Assembly (NCBI GenBank): GCA_963697915.1
Contig: OY969103.1
Coordinates: 682,001-746,000, forward strand
DNA: 64,000 bases
Source of the DNA: VRUE01 sp963697915
GTDB taxonomy: Bacteria > Actinomycetota > Thermoleophilia > Solirubrobacterales > 70-9
Direction of reading: 5' to 3'
Shown: positions 7,143 to 15,645 of the stretch, piece by piece
Position numbering within the stretch: position 1 is the stretch's first letter
Layout of the letters: each line of letters opens with the position of its first letter
Program-made: the position numbers and the translations under genes
The notes under the pieces: model-generated
What the model saw: the letters and a program-made list of their open reading frames with translations, nothing else
What the model was told of the DNA's origin: nothing
Databases searched by the model: none

Positions 7143-7873
7143 CGCTTGATCCCGTTGGCGACGCCGAGGGTCTCGTCCTGCATCTGGATCGCCCGGCTGG
7201 CGAGCTGGAAGCCGCGCTGGGCGTTGGTCATCTCGACCATCGAGTCGGCGAGGCTGACGTTGGAGGCCTCGAGCACGCCCTGTTCGAGGCGGGTGCCGGT
7301 CACCGGGCTCAGCGCTCCGCCGGCGGCGGTGGGACGGAAGAGGTTGCCGCCGGCGGCGGCGAGGCCGTCGGGGTTGCGCACGGTGACGAGCTCGATCCGG
7401 CCGAAGCGACGGCCGCCGGCGCTGACCGTGCCGTCGGGCCCGATCCTGATCTCGCCCGGGTCGACCCCGCGCGGCAGCCGCACCGGCGGCTCCAGCAACT
7501 CGCCGGTCGAGGTGCGCAGCAGACCGTCGGCGGTGAGGCCGAGTGAGCCGTCGCGGGTCAGGGCGATGCCGCCGTCGCGGGCACGGACCTGGATGAAGCC
7601 GGGCCCCGCGAGGGCGACGTCGAGCGGCGCTTCGGTCGGGATCAGCGCGCCCTGGGCGTCGTTGCGCCCGATCAGGCTCGCCGCCGCGCCGGAGCCGGTC
7701 GTCACCCCGGCGCCCCCGCCGCGGCCGGCCGACTGGTAGAGCAAGTCGCGGAAGCCGACCCGCAGGCTCTTGTAGCCGGTGGTCGAGACGTTGGCGATGT
7801 CGTTGGAGATCGCGTCGAGGCGGCGCTGGTGAGCTTCCATCCCGGCCGCGGCTGAGTAGAGGCCCTCGAACAT
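7139..7873 (-). CDS. flgG: Flagellar basal-body distal rod protein FlgG
   Basis: 244 aa, close to but slightly shorter than enteric FlgG (260). The N-terminal rod motif (MEAHQRRLDAISNDIANVSTTGYK) and the C-terminal SLADSMVEMTNAQRGFQLASRAIQMQDETL are intact, with the central G-F-I-Q-V and T-R-D-G-S-L elements. FlgG builds the distal rod. It is 4 bp downstream of flgF. The C-terminal GIKR ending fits FlgG better than FlgF, while the two paralogues are otherwise alike. Confidence 0.9.
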   Translation of the reverse strand: MFEGLYSAAAGMEAHQRRLDAISNDIANVSTTGYKSLRVGFRDLLYQSAGRGGGAGVTTGSGAAASLIGRNDAQGALIPTEAPLDVALAGPGFIQVRARDGGIALTRDGSLGLTADGLLRTSTGELLEPPVRLPRGVDPGEIRIGPDGTVSAGGRRFGRIELVTVRNPDGLAAAGGNLFRPTAAGGALSPVTGTRLEQGVLEASNVSLADSMVEMTNAQRGFQLASRAIQMQDETLGVANGIKR

Positions 7874-7877
7874 CGGC

Positions 7878-8564
7878 TCAGGCGAGGGAGCCGACCTGGC
7901 CCGCGAACTGGGCGAGCGTGTCGTCGATCGTGTGGATGGCCTTCTGGCCGCCTTCGAGCGCGCGGAAGGAGGCGATCATCTCGACCATCGCACGCGCCGG
8001 GTCGGTGGCCGATTCCTCGAGGGCGCCGCTGCGGGCGCGACCGGCGGCGGCGCCCTCGGCGGTACCGGTGAAGAGCGAGTCGCCGGCCTTGCGCGGCGCC
8101 GCCACGGCGAAGACGCCGACGTCGCCGGCGCGGACGTCGCCGCCGCCCCGCAGGCGCACGGGCCGGCCGTCGGGCCCCAGCACCGGGTTGCCGAGCGTGT
8201 CGGTGAGGAGGCCGTCCGGCGAGGCGGTGAACTGCCCGTTGCGGGTGAAGCGGGCCCCGGCCTCGGTTCGGACGGCGAAGAAGCCCTCCCCTTCGACGGC
8301 GAAGTCGAGCGGCTCGCCGGTCTCGCGGACCGGCGCCGGGGCGAGGTCGGTGCGGACCTCCTCGATCTGGACGCCGAGGCCGAGCGGGCCGACCACCGCG
8401 CCGCTGCGGCTGTTGCGGAGCAGCAGTTCTCCGAAGCCCTCCTGGGCCGAGCGGTCGGCCTTGTAGCCGGGCGTCGCCGCGTTGGCGAGATCGTTGGCGA
8501 TCTGGTTCTGCCGGGTCATCTCGGCGAGCATTCCCGAGGCAGCGATATAGAGACCACTGTTCAT
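7878..8564 (-). CDS. flgF: Flagellar basal-body rod protein FlgF
   Basis: 228 aa rod/hook-family protein. N-terminal motif: MLAEMTRQNQIANDLANAATPGYKADR. Central segments: EGEGFFAVRTEAGARFTRNGQFTASPDGLL. C-terminal segment: ARAMVEMIASFRALEGGQKAIHTIDDTL. It pairs with FlgG next door. FlgF is the proximal rod; the assignment of F versus G rests on order and on the G-E-G-F-F-A-V core. It follows fliA by about 45 bp, and probably shares its transcript. Confidence 0.88.
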   Translation of the reverse strand: MNSGLYIAASGMLAEMTRQNQIANDLANAATPGYKADRSAQEGFGELLLRNSRSGAVVGPLGLGVQIEEVRTDLAPAPVRETGEPLDFAVEGEGFFAVRTEAGARFTRNGQFTASPDGLLTDTLGNPVLGPDGRPVRLRGGGDVRAGDVGVFAVAAPRKAGDSLFTGTAEGAAAGRARSGALEESATDPARAMVEMIASFRALEGGQKAIHTIDDTLAQFAGQVGSLA

Positions 8565-8609
8565 CGCCCCCTCTGATCGGCCGGGGCGCGAGGGCCTTGA
8601 GGCCGATTC

Positions 8610-9374
8610 TCAGGCGGTGGCGCTGAAGAGCTCGCTCTCGCGCCGCAGCGAGGTCTGCAGCTTCGTCTTCAGTTCGCCGTGGATCTGGCAGACGCGGCTC
8701 TCGGATACGCCGAGCTCGTCGCCGATCTCGCGCAGTGTGTGCTCGCGCTCGTACAGCATCACGGCAACCTTGCGCTCGCGCTCGGGCAGGTGGGCGAAGG
8801 CGCGTCGGAAGCGCTCCTTGGCGAGGGTGCGGGTCGCCTCCCGCTCGGGATCGAGCCGCTCGTCGGTCGAGCGGAGCGTCTGCACCACCTCGACCGGGCC
8901 TTCCTCTTCAGTCGTGGTCATGTCGTTGAGGGAGCTGAGGTCGGAGATCGCGAGGTCGCGCAGCCACTCGTGCAGCTCGGCCTCCTCGATCTCGAGCGCG
9001 GCGGCGAGCTCGGCGCTGCTCGGCTGGCGGCCATTGGCGACGACGCAGGCCTCGCGGGCGCTGTCGATGTCGCGCTCGCGGTGGCGCAGGGAGCGCGGCG
9101 CCCAGTCGAGCTTGCGCAGGTCGTCGAGGACCGCCCCCTGGATCCGGGTCCAGACGAACTGTTCGAGCGTGGCCCCCTTCGAGGGCTCGAAGCGATCGAT
9201 CGCCCCGATCAGTCCTTCGATGCCGCTCGAGATCAGGTCTTCGACCTCACACCACGGAGGGAGCTCGCGCACCTTGCGATAGGCGATGTGGCGGACCAGC
9301 GGCACGTAGGAGAGGACGATCTGGTCGCGCAGCTCGCGGTCCCCGCTGCTGCGATAGCGCTGCCAGAGATCCAT
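8610..9374 (-). CDS. fliA: RNA polymerase sigma factor FliA/WhiG (sigma-28)
   Basis: 254 aa from the ATG at 9374, chosen because AGGGAG lies 7 nt before it and the family usually starts like MDLWQRYR; an ATG at 9407 would add 11 residues without a good RBS. Region 2 is clear (SYVPLVRHIAYRKV; EDLISSGIEGLIGAIDRF), then region 3 and a region 4 helix-turn-helix (HTLREIGDELGVSESRVCQIHGELKTKL). It directs late flagellar genes from TAAA-N15-GCCGATAA promoters, of which at least three occur here. It heads the minus-strand flagellar run fliA-flgF-flgG-...-csrA. WhiG is the sporulation homologue in Streptomyces; the flagellar context favours FliA. Confidence 0.93.
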   Translation of the reverse strand: MDLWQRYRSSGDRELRDQIVLSYVPLVRHIAYRKVRELPPWCEVEDLISSGIEGLIGAIDRFEPSKGATLEQFVWTRIQGAVLDDLRKLDWAPRSLRHRERDIDSAREACVVANGRQPSSAELAAALEIEEAELHEWLRDLAISDLSSLNDMTTTEEEGPVEVVQTLRSTDERLDPEREATRTLAKERFRRAFAHLPERERKVAVMLYEREHTLREIGDELGVSESRVCQIHGELKTKLQTSLRRESELFSATA

Positions 9375-9553
9375 GATCTCGCTCCCTCGCTCAAGCTTCT
9401 CAGTCATCTGCTCATTCCCGGTCGTTGGCCCGACACTTCTCGGCGCTTGCGCGAGGCGGCTAAATCGCCCTTTTGAGGTATCTGACGCCCGCCTGCGTCG
9501 GATGTCCGTCTAATCGTTTTTGGATCTGGACGGCGCGGCCGATCAGCGGGGGC

Positions 9554-11815
9554 ATGACGATCCGAATCGCAGAACCCGACCAGCCCCTGCGCCGCTACCG
9601 CACCCGGCGCGACTCGATCGAAACGGCTTTCCAGAGCGCCTCCAGCGCCCCGCCCCGCCGGCTCGCCGGCATCTACGCCGGCATCGCGAAAGAGGCGATC
9701 GCCGCCCTCGAGGAGGAGCCGCGCGAGCCGCTGCTGCTCAACTACGCCGGCGTCTCCCTCTACGAGCTCGGAGCGCTGGAGCCGGCGGTCGACCTCTTCC
9801 GCGCCGCCGCCCGGCTCGACCCGGAGCTGCCCCACGTAACCGCCAATCTCGAGCAGGCGCGGGGCCGCGCCGGCCGCGAGCGCCCGAGCCTGCCCGCAGC
9901 GCTCGCGGCGCAGCTGCCGGAGCTGGGCCGGCGCGCCGAAGCCGTCGCCGAGCTGGCGCGGCCGGCGCGGGGAATGACGCTCAGCCTCTGCATGATCGTC
10001 AAGGACGAGGAGGAGATGCTGGCGCGCTCGCTGGCGGCGGCGCGCGACGCGGTCGACGAGATCGTCGTCGTCGACACCGGCTCCAGCGACGCGACGGTGG
10101 CGATCGCGCGCTCCTTCGGAGCCCGCGTGATCGAGCGTGAGTGGACCGGCTCCTTCGCCGAGGCCCGCAACGTCAGCTTCGACGCGGCGAGCGGCGACTG
10201 GCTGCTCTACCTGGACGCCGACGAGGTCCTCGTCGCCGAGGACGGACCGCTGCTGCGCGAGCTGACCGGCCGCACCTGGCGCGAGGCCTTCTACCTGGTC
10301 GAGACCCACCACACCGGCGAGCTCGGCGACGGCACCGCGGTCGCCCACAACGCCCTGCGGGTCTTCCGCAATCGGCCCGAGTACCGCTTCGAGGGGCGCC
10401 TGCACGAGCAGGTCGCCCACCGGCTGCCGGCCGGGCAGCCGGAGCGAGTCGAGGCGAGCCGGGTGCGGGTCGAGCACTTCGGCTATCTCGGCGCCGTGCG
10501 CGACGCGAGGGAGAAGTCGCGCCGCAACATCTCCCTGCTGCGCGAGCAGCTGGCCGAATCGGGCGAGACGCCGTTCCTCTGCTTCAACCTCGGCTCCGAG
10601 CTGGCCGCGGCGGGTGACGCCGAGGGCGCCCGCGAGCAGTTCGAGCGCAGTTGGGAGATGCTCGCCTCCGACCCGGGCAGGGCGAAGCTCGGCTACCTGC
10701 CCTCGCTCACCGTGCGCCTGGTCAAGAGCCTGCGCCTCAGCGGCCGCCACGACGAGGCTCTCGCCCGCGTCGCCGAGGGGCTGGAGCTGTTCCCCGAGCT
10801 GACCGACCTCGTGCTCGAGCAGGCGCTGATCGCCCGCGCCGGGGAGGAACGCGATCGCGCCGGCGAGCTGCTCGATCGCTGCCTGGAGATGGGCGACGCG
10901 CCGAGCCGCTACTCGCCCACGGTCGGCAGCGGCACCTACCTCGCCCTGGTCAGGCTGGCCGAGCTGGAGCGGGAACGCGGCAGGAGCGAGCGGGAGCGGG
11001 AGCTGCTGCGCCGCTGCCTCGAACGGCACCCCGAGTACCTCGGCGGCGTCCTGCCGCTCGCCGCCGCGCTGCTGCGCGGCGGCGCCGAGCCGGACGAGGT
11101 GGTCGCGACGATCGAGACCGGCGTGCGCGAGGTGACCCCCTCGGTCAGCTTCATGCTCGCGACGGCCCTCTACGAGGCCGGCCACGCCGCCGCGGCCGAG
11201 CCGCACTACGCCGCCGTCGTCGCGGCCCAACCGGCAAACGGCTTCGCGCGGCTGGCGCTGGCGGAAGCGCTCCTCTCGCAGCGCCGCTACGCCGAGGCCG
11301 CCGCCGCGGCAGCGGCGATCGCCGACGACGCGGCCTGCGCCGCCGCGGCCGCGCGCAGCGAGCTGTTCGGCCTGATCCTGGCCGGCGAGCCGCTCGCAAC
11401 GGCGGCCGAGCGGGCCGGCGCCCGCGGTCTCGACCCGGCCGAGCTGACGCTCTTCACCGCCTGGTCGGAGGGCGCGAGCGAGGACTTCCCCACCCTCTCC
11501 GGCGCCGCGCTCGGGGATCTGGCGACGATGCTCGAAGCGCTGCTTCGGGTCGAGGAGTTCGAGGCCTTCGAGGCGCTGCTGCCGGCGCTGGCCGCGAGCA
11601 CGCTTGGCCCGCGTGAGCGCCGCGAGCTGCTCGCCGAGATCTACCTGCGGCGCGGCTTTCTCGAGTCCGCCGCCGACGAGTGGATCGCGTCCTGCGAGGA
11701 GCAAGGGCCGGACGCGGCGGCGCTGGGCGGGCTGGCGCGGGTCGCCGCGGCGCGCGGTTTGGAGGGGGACGCGAGGCTCTTCGAGGCGGAGGCGCGCCAA
11801 CTTGCTTCAAGTTGA
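9554..11815 (+). CDS. TPR-GT2-TPR glycosyltransferase
   Basis: 753 aa. A short TPR-like region (residues ~40-110) precedes a family 2 glycosyltransferase domain (~140-330: MTLSLCMIVKDEEEML, then VDTGSSDATVAIA, and the D-A-D-E metal motif). The last ~420 residues are a long run of helical TPR-like repeats. Enzymes of this design glycosylate proteins, the TPRs holding the acceptor. The gene is divergent from fliA and followed by flaG, so flagellin or another filament protein is a reasonable acceptor. The ATG at 9554 was chosen; the frame also allows an upstream TTG at 9473. Its stop codon overlaps the flaG promoter. Confidence 0.85.
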   Translation: MTIRIAEPDQPLRRYRTRRDSIETAFQSASSAPPRRLAGIYAGIAKEAIAALEEEPREPLLLNYAGVSLYELGALEPAVDLFRAAARLDPELPHVTANLEQARGRAGRERPSLPAALAAQLPELGRRAEAVAELARPARGMTLSLCMIVKDEEEMLARSLAAARDAVDEIVVVDTGSSDATVAIARSFGARVIEREWTGSFAEARNVSFDAASGDWLLYLDADEVLVAEDGPLLRELTGRTWREAFYLVETHHTGELGDGTAVAHNALRVFRNRPEYRFEGRLHEQVAHRLPAGQPERVEASRVRVEHFGYLGAVRDAREKSRRNISLLREQLAESGETPFLCFNLGSELAAAGDAEGAREQFERSWEMLASDPGRAKLGYLPSLTVRLVKSLRLSGRHDEALARVAEGLELFPELTDLVLEQALIARAGEERDRAGELLDRCLEMGDAPSRYSPTVGSGTYLALVRLAELERERGRSERERELLRRCLERHPEYLGGVLPLAAALLRGGAEPDEVVATIETGVREVTPSVSFMLATALYEAGHAAAAEPHYAAVVAAQPANGFARLALAEALLSQRRYAEAAAAAAAIADDAACAAAAARSELFGLILAGEPLATAAERAGARGLDPAELTLFTAWSEGASEDFPTLSGAALGDLATMLEALLRVEEFEAFEALLPALAASTLGPRERRELLAEIYLRRGFLESAADEWIASCEEQGPDAAALGGLARVAAARGLEGDARLFEAEARQLASS

Positions 11816-11833
11816 CGAGGGGCCTGCCGATTA
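11807..11833 (+). promoter_or_regulatory. Sigma-28 promoter of flaG-fliD
   Basis: TCAAGTTG (11807-11814), 11-bp spacer, GCCGATTA (11826-11833): 6/8 and 7/8 matches to TAAAGTTT-N11-GCCGATAA. It overlaps the stop codon of the glycosyltransferase gene. The leader (about 75 nt) contains ATCCAAGGA at 11875-11883, identical over 9 nt to the RBS region of flagellin, and a second GGA at 11898-11903, both possible CsrA sites. Confidence 0.8.
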
Positions 11834-11915
11834 CCGAGACGAACCCGATGCCGCATCGCGGGGCGAAGGTTCGCATCCAAGGACGGATCACATTCCAGGA
11901 GGAACGAGAATCGCC

Positions 11916-12245
11916 ATGAGTGTCGGATTTCCCCCAGTGGGAGGCGCGAGCCAGGCCGGGAACGTCCCCGAGCCGGATCGGGAGCTTCCAACCAAGGGCG
12001 GCGACTTCGCCGCCAACCTCGAGCGGGCCTCAGCCGCCGAACCGCCGCCCGAGGTCCAAGCCGAGGTGCGCGCCGCGGCCCGCTGTGCCAACCACCTGTA
12101 CGAGATGGGCCGCCGACTGAGCTTCGAGCTGGACTCCGACAGCGGTCGGATCCGGGTCGAGGTCCGCGACCTCGACGGCAACGTCCTGCGCAGGATCCCC
12201 CTCACCGAGGCGCTCGAGATCGCCGCCGGCGCCCCGGTCGACTGA
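11916..12245 (+). CDS. flaG: FlaG family protein
   Basis: 109 aa. The N-terminal half is disordered-looking. The C-terminal ~60 residues carry the FlaG core: LSFELDSDSGRIRVEVRDLDGNVLRRIPLTEALEIAAG. FlaG proteins affect filament length and usually lie next to fliD, as here. The ATG follows AGGAGG by 13 nt. It is first in the flaG-fliD-fliS-fliT unit and is preceded by a sigma-28 promoter. Confidence 0.88.
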   Translation: MSVGFPPVGGASQAGNVPEPDRELPTKGGDFAANLERASAAEPPPEVQAEVRAAARCANHLYEMGRRLSFELDSDSGRIRVEVRDLDGNVLRRIPLTEALEIAAGAPVD

Positions 12246-12248
12246 GCC

Positions 12249-13571
12249 ATGGCCGGGATCTCGATCAGCGGTCTCGCCTCGGGCCTCGACGTCGATGCGC
12301 TGATCGACACCCTGATGAAGGTCGAGGAAGCGCCGCGGGTGCGAATCGAGCGGCGCCAGGGACAGGCCAAAGCGCGGGAAGACGCCCTGCGCGAGATCAG
12401 GACGAGGCTGCAGAACGTCGCCGACGCCGCCGGCGCGCTGCGCGCGACGAAGCTGTGGTCCGACGTGCAGTCGGTCGAGTCGAGTGCGCCCAACGGCGTC
12501 GCGGCAAAACGCCTCAGCGGCGCCGGGCCGGGCGGCTACCAGGTGGAGGTCACCCAGCTCGCCCGCGCCGAGCAGCGCACCTACGACTTCAGCGCCTCCG
12601 CCGGCGCCTCCCAGATCACGATCAACGGCGCCACCGTGCAGCTCGGCGCGAACGCCGACCTCGCCGCCGCGGTCGCGGCGATCAACGCCAACGACCAGAC
12701 GGGCGTCTACGCGGTCGACGTCGGCGGCAGGCTCGTCCTCGCCAGTCGCGAGACCGGCGCGGCGGCGACGATCTCGGCCGGCGGTGCGACGATCGCCGAA
12801 GACGGCTCGCGGCTCAAAGCCGGGCTCGACGCCCTCTTCAGCGTCGACGGCGAAGCGAGGAGCTCCGCCTCCAACCTGGTAGCCGACGCGATCCCCGGGC
12901 TCGAGCTGACGCTCAAGTCGGCGACCCCCGGGCCGGCGACGATCACGGTCGGCAACCCGGGCGCCGACGCCGAGGCGGTCGAGGTCGCGGTCGAGGCCTT
13001 CGTCGACGCCTACAACGCGGCGGTCGACTCGATCCGCTCGCGCCTGACCGAGGAGCGCCTGCCGAAAGCGGCGACGCAGGCCGAAGCGAACCGGGGCGTG
13101 CTGTTCGGCGACACTCAGCTCAACGGGTTGCTCTCGGGGATGCGCCGGCTCGTCACCGAATCGGGCCTCGACCAGCTCGGGGTCGGCAGCGGCGGCCCCA
13201 GCGCCCAGGTCGACCCCGGCTCCGGCAGGGTGATCGGCCGGCTCGTCCTCGACGAGGCAAAGCTCTCAGCGGCGCTGGCCGCCGACCCGGCCGCGGTTCG
13301 CAACCGGCTGGCGGGCGCCGGCGGCTTCGTCGAGTCCCTCGACGAGCTGCTCGGACCGACCCTGGGGACGGGCGGCGCGATCGCCGGCCGGATGGAGGCG
13401 GCGGCTGCCGAGTCGAAACGGCTGAGCGAGTCGATGTCGCGGCTCAGCCTGCGCCTGGATCGACGCGAAGAGCGGCTCCGTGCCCAGTTCGCGGCGCTCG
13501 AGACGATGCTGACGAGAAGCCAGTCGGAGTCCCAATGGCTGAACGGCCAGCTCGCCTCCCTCTACGGATAG
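12249..13571 (+). CDS. fliD: Flagellar filament cap protein FliD
   Basis: 440 aa. FliD forms the cap that places flagellin at the growing tip. The N-terminal FliD_N domain (ISISGLASGLDVDALIDTLMKVEEAPRVRIERRQ) and a C-terminal coiled-coil domain ending QSESQWLNGQLASLYG are intact. Its length is close to that of enteric FliD. It begins 3 bp after the flaG stop without a strong RBS, so it is probably translated by coupling. Confidence 0.95.
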   Translation: MAGISISGLASGLDVDALIDTLMKVEEAPRVRIERRQGQAKAREDALREIRTRLQNVADAAGALRATKLWSDVQSVESSAPNGVAAKRLSGAGPGGYQVEVTQLARAEQRTYDFSASAGASQITINGATVQLGANADLAAAVAAINANDQTGVYAVDVGGRLVLASRETGAAATISAGGATIAEDGSRLKAGLDALFSVDGEARSSASNLVADAIPGLELTLKSATPGPATITVGNPGADAEAVEVAVEAFVDAYNAAVDSIRSRLTEERLPKAATQAEANRGVLFGDTQLNGLLSGMRRLVTESGLDQLGVGSGGPSAQVDPGSGRVIGRLVLDEAKLSAALAADPAAVRNRLAGAGGFVESLDELLGPTLGTGGAIAGRMEAAAAESKRLSESMSRLSLRLDRREERLRAQFAALETMLTRSQSESQWLNGQLASLYG

Positions 13572-13589
13572 CCCCGCCCCGAACCGCGC

Positions 13590-13616
13590 TCAAGACCGCG
13601 CCCGGCCATCCGATCA
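13590..13616 (+). promoter_or_regulatory. Possible weak sigma-28 promoter of fliS
   Basis: TCAAGACC (13590-13597), 11-bp spacer, TCCGATCA (13609-13616). The -10 matches 6/8 and the -35 only 4/8, but the spacing equals the three stronger sites in the window. fliS may also be read from the flaG promoter. Confidence 0.4.
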
Positions 13617-13626
13617 CCGGGGGGAG

Positions 13627-14064
13627 ATGACCGGTCACACGATGGCCTCGCGGGCCTACACGGAGAGCAGCGTGCTGACCGCTCCCCCGGAGCGGCTGGT
13701 GGTCCTGCTCTACGACGGCGCCGGCCGCTTCCTCGCTCGAGCCGCCGCAGCGATTCGCGACGGCGACGCGGGGGCGGCCGGCGAGCCGCTCCAGCGCGTC
13801 CACGCGATCCTCGACGAGCTGCTGGCGACGCTCGACTTCGATGCCGGCGAGGTCGCCGAGCGCCTGCAATCGATCTATCTCTTCAGCAAGCGGACCCTGA
13901 CCGAGGCGCAGCTGAAGCGCGACGCCGACGCGGTCGAGCGGGTCGCCGCCCTGCTCGCCGACCTGCGCGCGGCCTGGGCCGAGATCGCCGCAGGCCCGCG
14001 GGCCGCGGCGGCCGACGCGGGCGCCGAGCCCCCTGCCCGCGCCTCGCTCGAAGCGAGCGCGTGA
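13627..14064 (+). CDS. fliS: Flagellin-specific export chaperone FliS
   Basis: 145 aa, helical. The N-terminal motif AYTESSVLTAPPERLVVLLYDGAGRFLARA is diagnostic of FliS. FliS binds the C-terminal helix of flagellin and stops it polymerising in the cytoplasm. The ATG at 13627 touches the GGGGAG; an ATG at 13642 gives a more usual FliS start but a long spacing of about 15 nt, so the start is uncertain. The C-terminal ~40 residues (Ala-rich) are extra. It overlaps the next gene by 4 bp (GTGA). Confidence 0.93.
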   Translation: MTGHTMASRAYTESSVLTAPPERLVVLLYDGAGRFLARAAAAIRDGDAGAAGEPLQRVHAILDELLATLDFDAGEVAERLQSIYLFSKRTLTEAQLKRDADAVERVAALLADLRAAWAEIAAGPRAAAADAGAEPPARASLEASA

Positions 14065-14378
14065 GCGACCTCGCGCCCTACGAGGAGCTGGCGCGGCTCG
14101 CCGAGGCCGGCCTCGACCTCGCCGAGCGGGGCGAGCCGGCCGAGCTCGATCAGGTCTTCGAGCGCAGCGCGGCGATCCGCGTGAAGCTGCCGGAGCGCCC
14201 GCCGGCCGAGGCGCGGGCGTTGCTGGAACGCGCCGCCGCCGCCCACGAGCGCCTGCGCACCCGGCTCGGCGCCTCCCTGGCCGAGACCCGGGCCGAGCTC
14301 GAGCGCGCCGACCTGACCCGCCGCGCGGCCCGCTCCTACGGGGCGGCGGCGCCGGCGTTGCTCGATCGCTCCGCCTGA
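14061..14378 (+). CDS. FliT-like small helical flagellar chaperone
   Basis: 105 aa from a GTG overlapping the fliS stop. The protein is almost all helix, with a pattern of two or three antiparallel coiled-coil helices, like FliT, the chaperone of FliD. Sequence identity to FliT cannot be judged by eye; the call rests on size, helicity and place after fliS. Its 3' end overlaps the convergent AlkA gene by 43 bp. Confidence 0.6.
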   Translation: MSDLAPYEELARLAEAGLDLAERGEPAELDQVFERSAAIRVKLPERPPAEARALLERAAAAHERLRTRLGASLAETRAELERADLTRRAARSYGAAAPALLDRSA

Positions 14379-15364
14379 GCCGCCATCCGCAGCGGCCGGC
14401 CCCGCGCGACCCGCCGGTACAGGCCGGAGAGGGTGAGCTCGCCGACGAGGCCGCGGTAGGGCTCATACGGGGCGTAGAACTCTTCGACCTCGGGGATCGT
14501 GGCGCGGCGACCGAGCTTGGCCAGATGGCCGACCAGCTTGATGTAGCCGAGGTCGCCGGCGGGCAATGAGTCGGGGTCGCCGCGGCCGAACAGGCCCAGG
14601 CACTGGATCGTCCAGGGGCCGATCTCGGGGATCGAGAGCAGGCGCTGGTCGGCGCCGGGATCGCCGGGGTCGCAGCGGCCGGCGGCGATCTCGCGGGCGA
14701 CCGCGCGCAGGGCAAGCGAGCGCCCCGGAGAGAGGTCCATCGAGGCCAGTTCGGCCGGGGCGCGGCCGGCGATCGTCGCCGCCCCGGGGACGTCGCGGAG
14801 GGCGCCCCGGTCGCGCCCCAGTCGCACACCCCAGCGGCCGACGATGCGGCGCTGGATGCGGGCGGCGCGCTCGCTCTCGATCAGCTGCTTGACCACGGCC
14901 CAGGCGAGCGCCTCCCAGGCCCAGGGACGGCGGCGGGGGCGCAGGTGGGGTTGGCGGCGCAGCAGCGGGCCGAGCAGCGGATCGCGGCGGAAGCGGCGGT
15001 GGAACTCGCCGAGGTCGTCGTCGACCCCGAGCGCGAAGCGCAGCCGCTCGATCGCCAGGCGCAGGTCGGCCGGGCGGGCGGGGTCGACGGGTGGGGCCGG
15101 GATCCGCGCCGGCGCCACCAGCGCCGCCGGGTCGACCGGCTCGGCACGCAACGTCACCCGCCCCTTCCCCGGCTCCCAGGCGCGCACCAGGACCGGCCGG
15201 CCCTCGACTGCCAGCAGGCGCGTGACGACGCCATCGCCGACCCGCATCACCCGGTCCTCGCTGCCGTAGACGGGCAGGCGGAAGGGCGAGGGCGGCCGCG
15301 CCTCGACCTCCAACACCCCGCCGACGGGCCTAGAACGTGGACTATCGACGCGTTCCAGGCCCAC
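14336..15364 (-). CDS. DNA-3-methyladenine glycosylase, AlkA type
   Basis: 342 aa. The C-terminal half carries a helix-hairpin-helix/GPD fold (LLSIPEIGPWTIQCLGLFGRGDPD) followed by the conserved Asp in PAGDLGY, the usual catalytic residue. The N-terminal part has the AlkA-N-like strands. It would excise alkylated purines in base-excision repair. The assigned start is GTG at 15364; the first ~20 residues look poor, so a later start is possible. It is last in the minus-strand unit acyltransferase - small membrane protein - glycosylase. Confidence 0.8.
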   Translation of the reverse strand: MGLERVDSPRSRPVGGVLEVEARPPSPFRLPVYGSEDRVMRVGDGVVTRLLAVEGRPVLVRAWEPGKGRVTLRAEPVDPAALVAPARIPAPPVDPARPADLRLAIERLRFALGVDDDLGEFHRRFRRDPLLGPLLRRQPHLRPRRRPWAWEALAWAVVKQLIESERAARIQRRIVGRWGVRLGRDRGALRDVPGAATIAGRAPAELASMDLSPGRSLALRAVAREIAAGRCDPGDPGADQRLLSIPEIGPWTIQCLGLFGRGDPDSLPAGDLGYIKLVGHLAKLGRRATIPEVEEFYAPYEPYRGLVGELTLSGLYRRVARGRPLRMAAQAERSSNAGAAAP

Positions 15365-15372
15365 CGGCCTGG

Positions 15373-15645
15373 CTACCGACCGAGCAGGTGAACGTCCACC
15401 AGGAAGGAGCGGCTGGCGACCACGTCCCGCCGTTCGCGGCGGCCCAGCAGGCGCCGCGGAGAGGCACGCCGGCGCGAAGCGACGGAGGCGACGGTGCGGA
15501 CGGCGGCGACGGTTGCGGCCCCGGCCAGGATCCCGCCCGCGACGGCGATCGCGGCGGTCTTCGCCTCGCTCGGGAGGGCCGGCAAACCGGGCTCCTCACG
15601 GGGAAGAACGCGAATCCGGACCGGCTCCAGCTCCATCTCGCTCAC
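15373..15645 (-). CDS. Small single-pass membrane protein, unknown
   Basis: 90 aa from a GTG that overlaps the preceding stop (GTGA); an internal ATG at 15636 would give 87 aa. One hydrophobic helix (TAAIAVAGGILAGAATVAAV, residues ~31-50) is followed by an Arg-rich segment, so the C terminus is likely cytoplasmic. I do not recognise the family. Tight coupling to the acyltransferase gene upstream is the only clue to a role. Confidence 0.6.
   Translation of the reverse strand: MSEMELEPVRIRVLPREEPGLPALPSEAKTAAIAVAGGILAGAATVAAVRTVASVASRRRASPRRLLGRRERRDVVASRSFLVDVHLLGR

Noticed and set aside
9538..9545. GCCGATCA, a possible sigma-28 -10 just before the TPR glycosyltransferase
   Set aside because: No -35 at the required 11-bp distance (TTTGGATC, 3/8) and the fliA region lacks a matching partner. 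It is only 9 nt from the ATG, so would need a leaderless start; kept out as unsupported.
9404..11800. A 798-codon open frame antisense to the TPR glycosyltransferase
   Set aside because: Arg/Gly-rich with no domains. Such long antisense frames are expected at this GC content, where the opposite strand mirrors the codon bias of the real gene.
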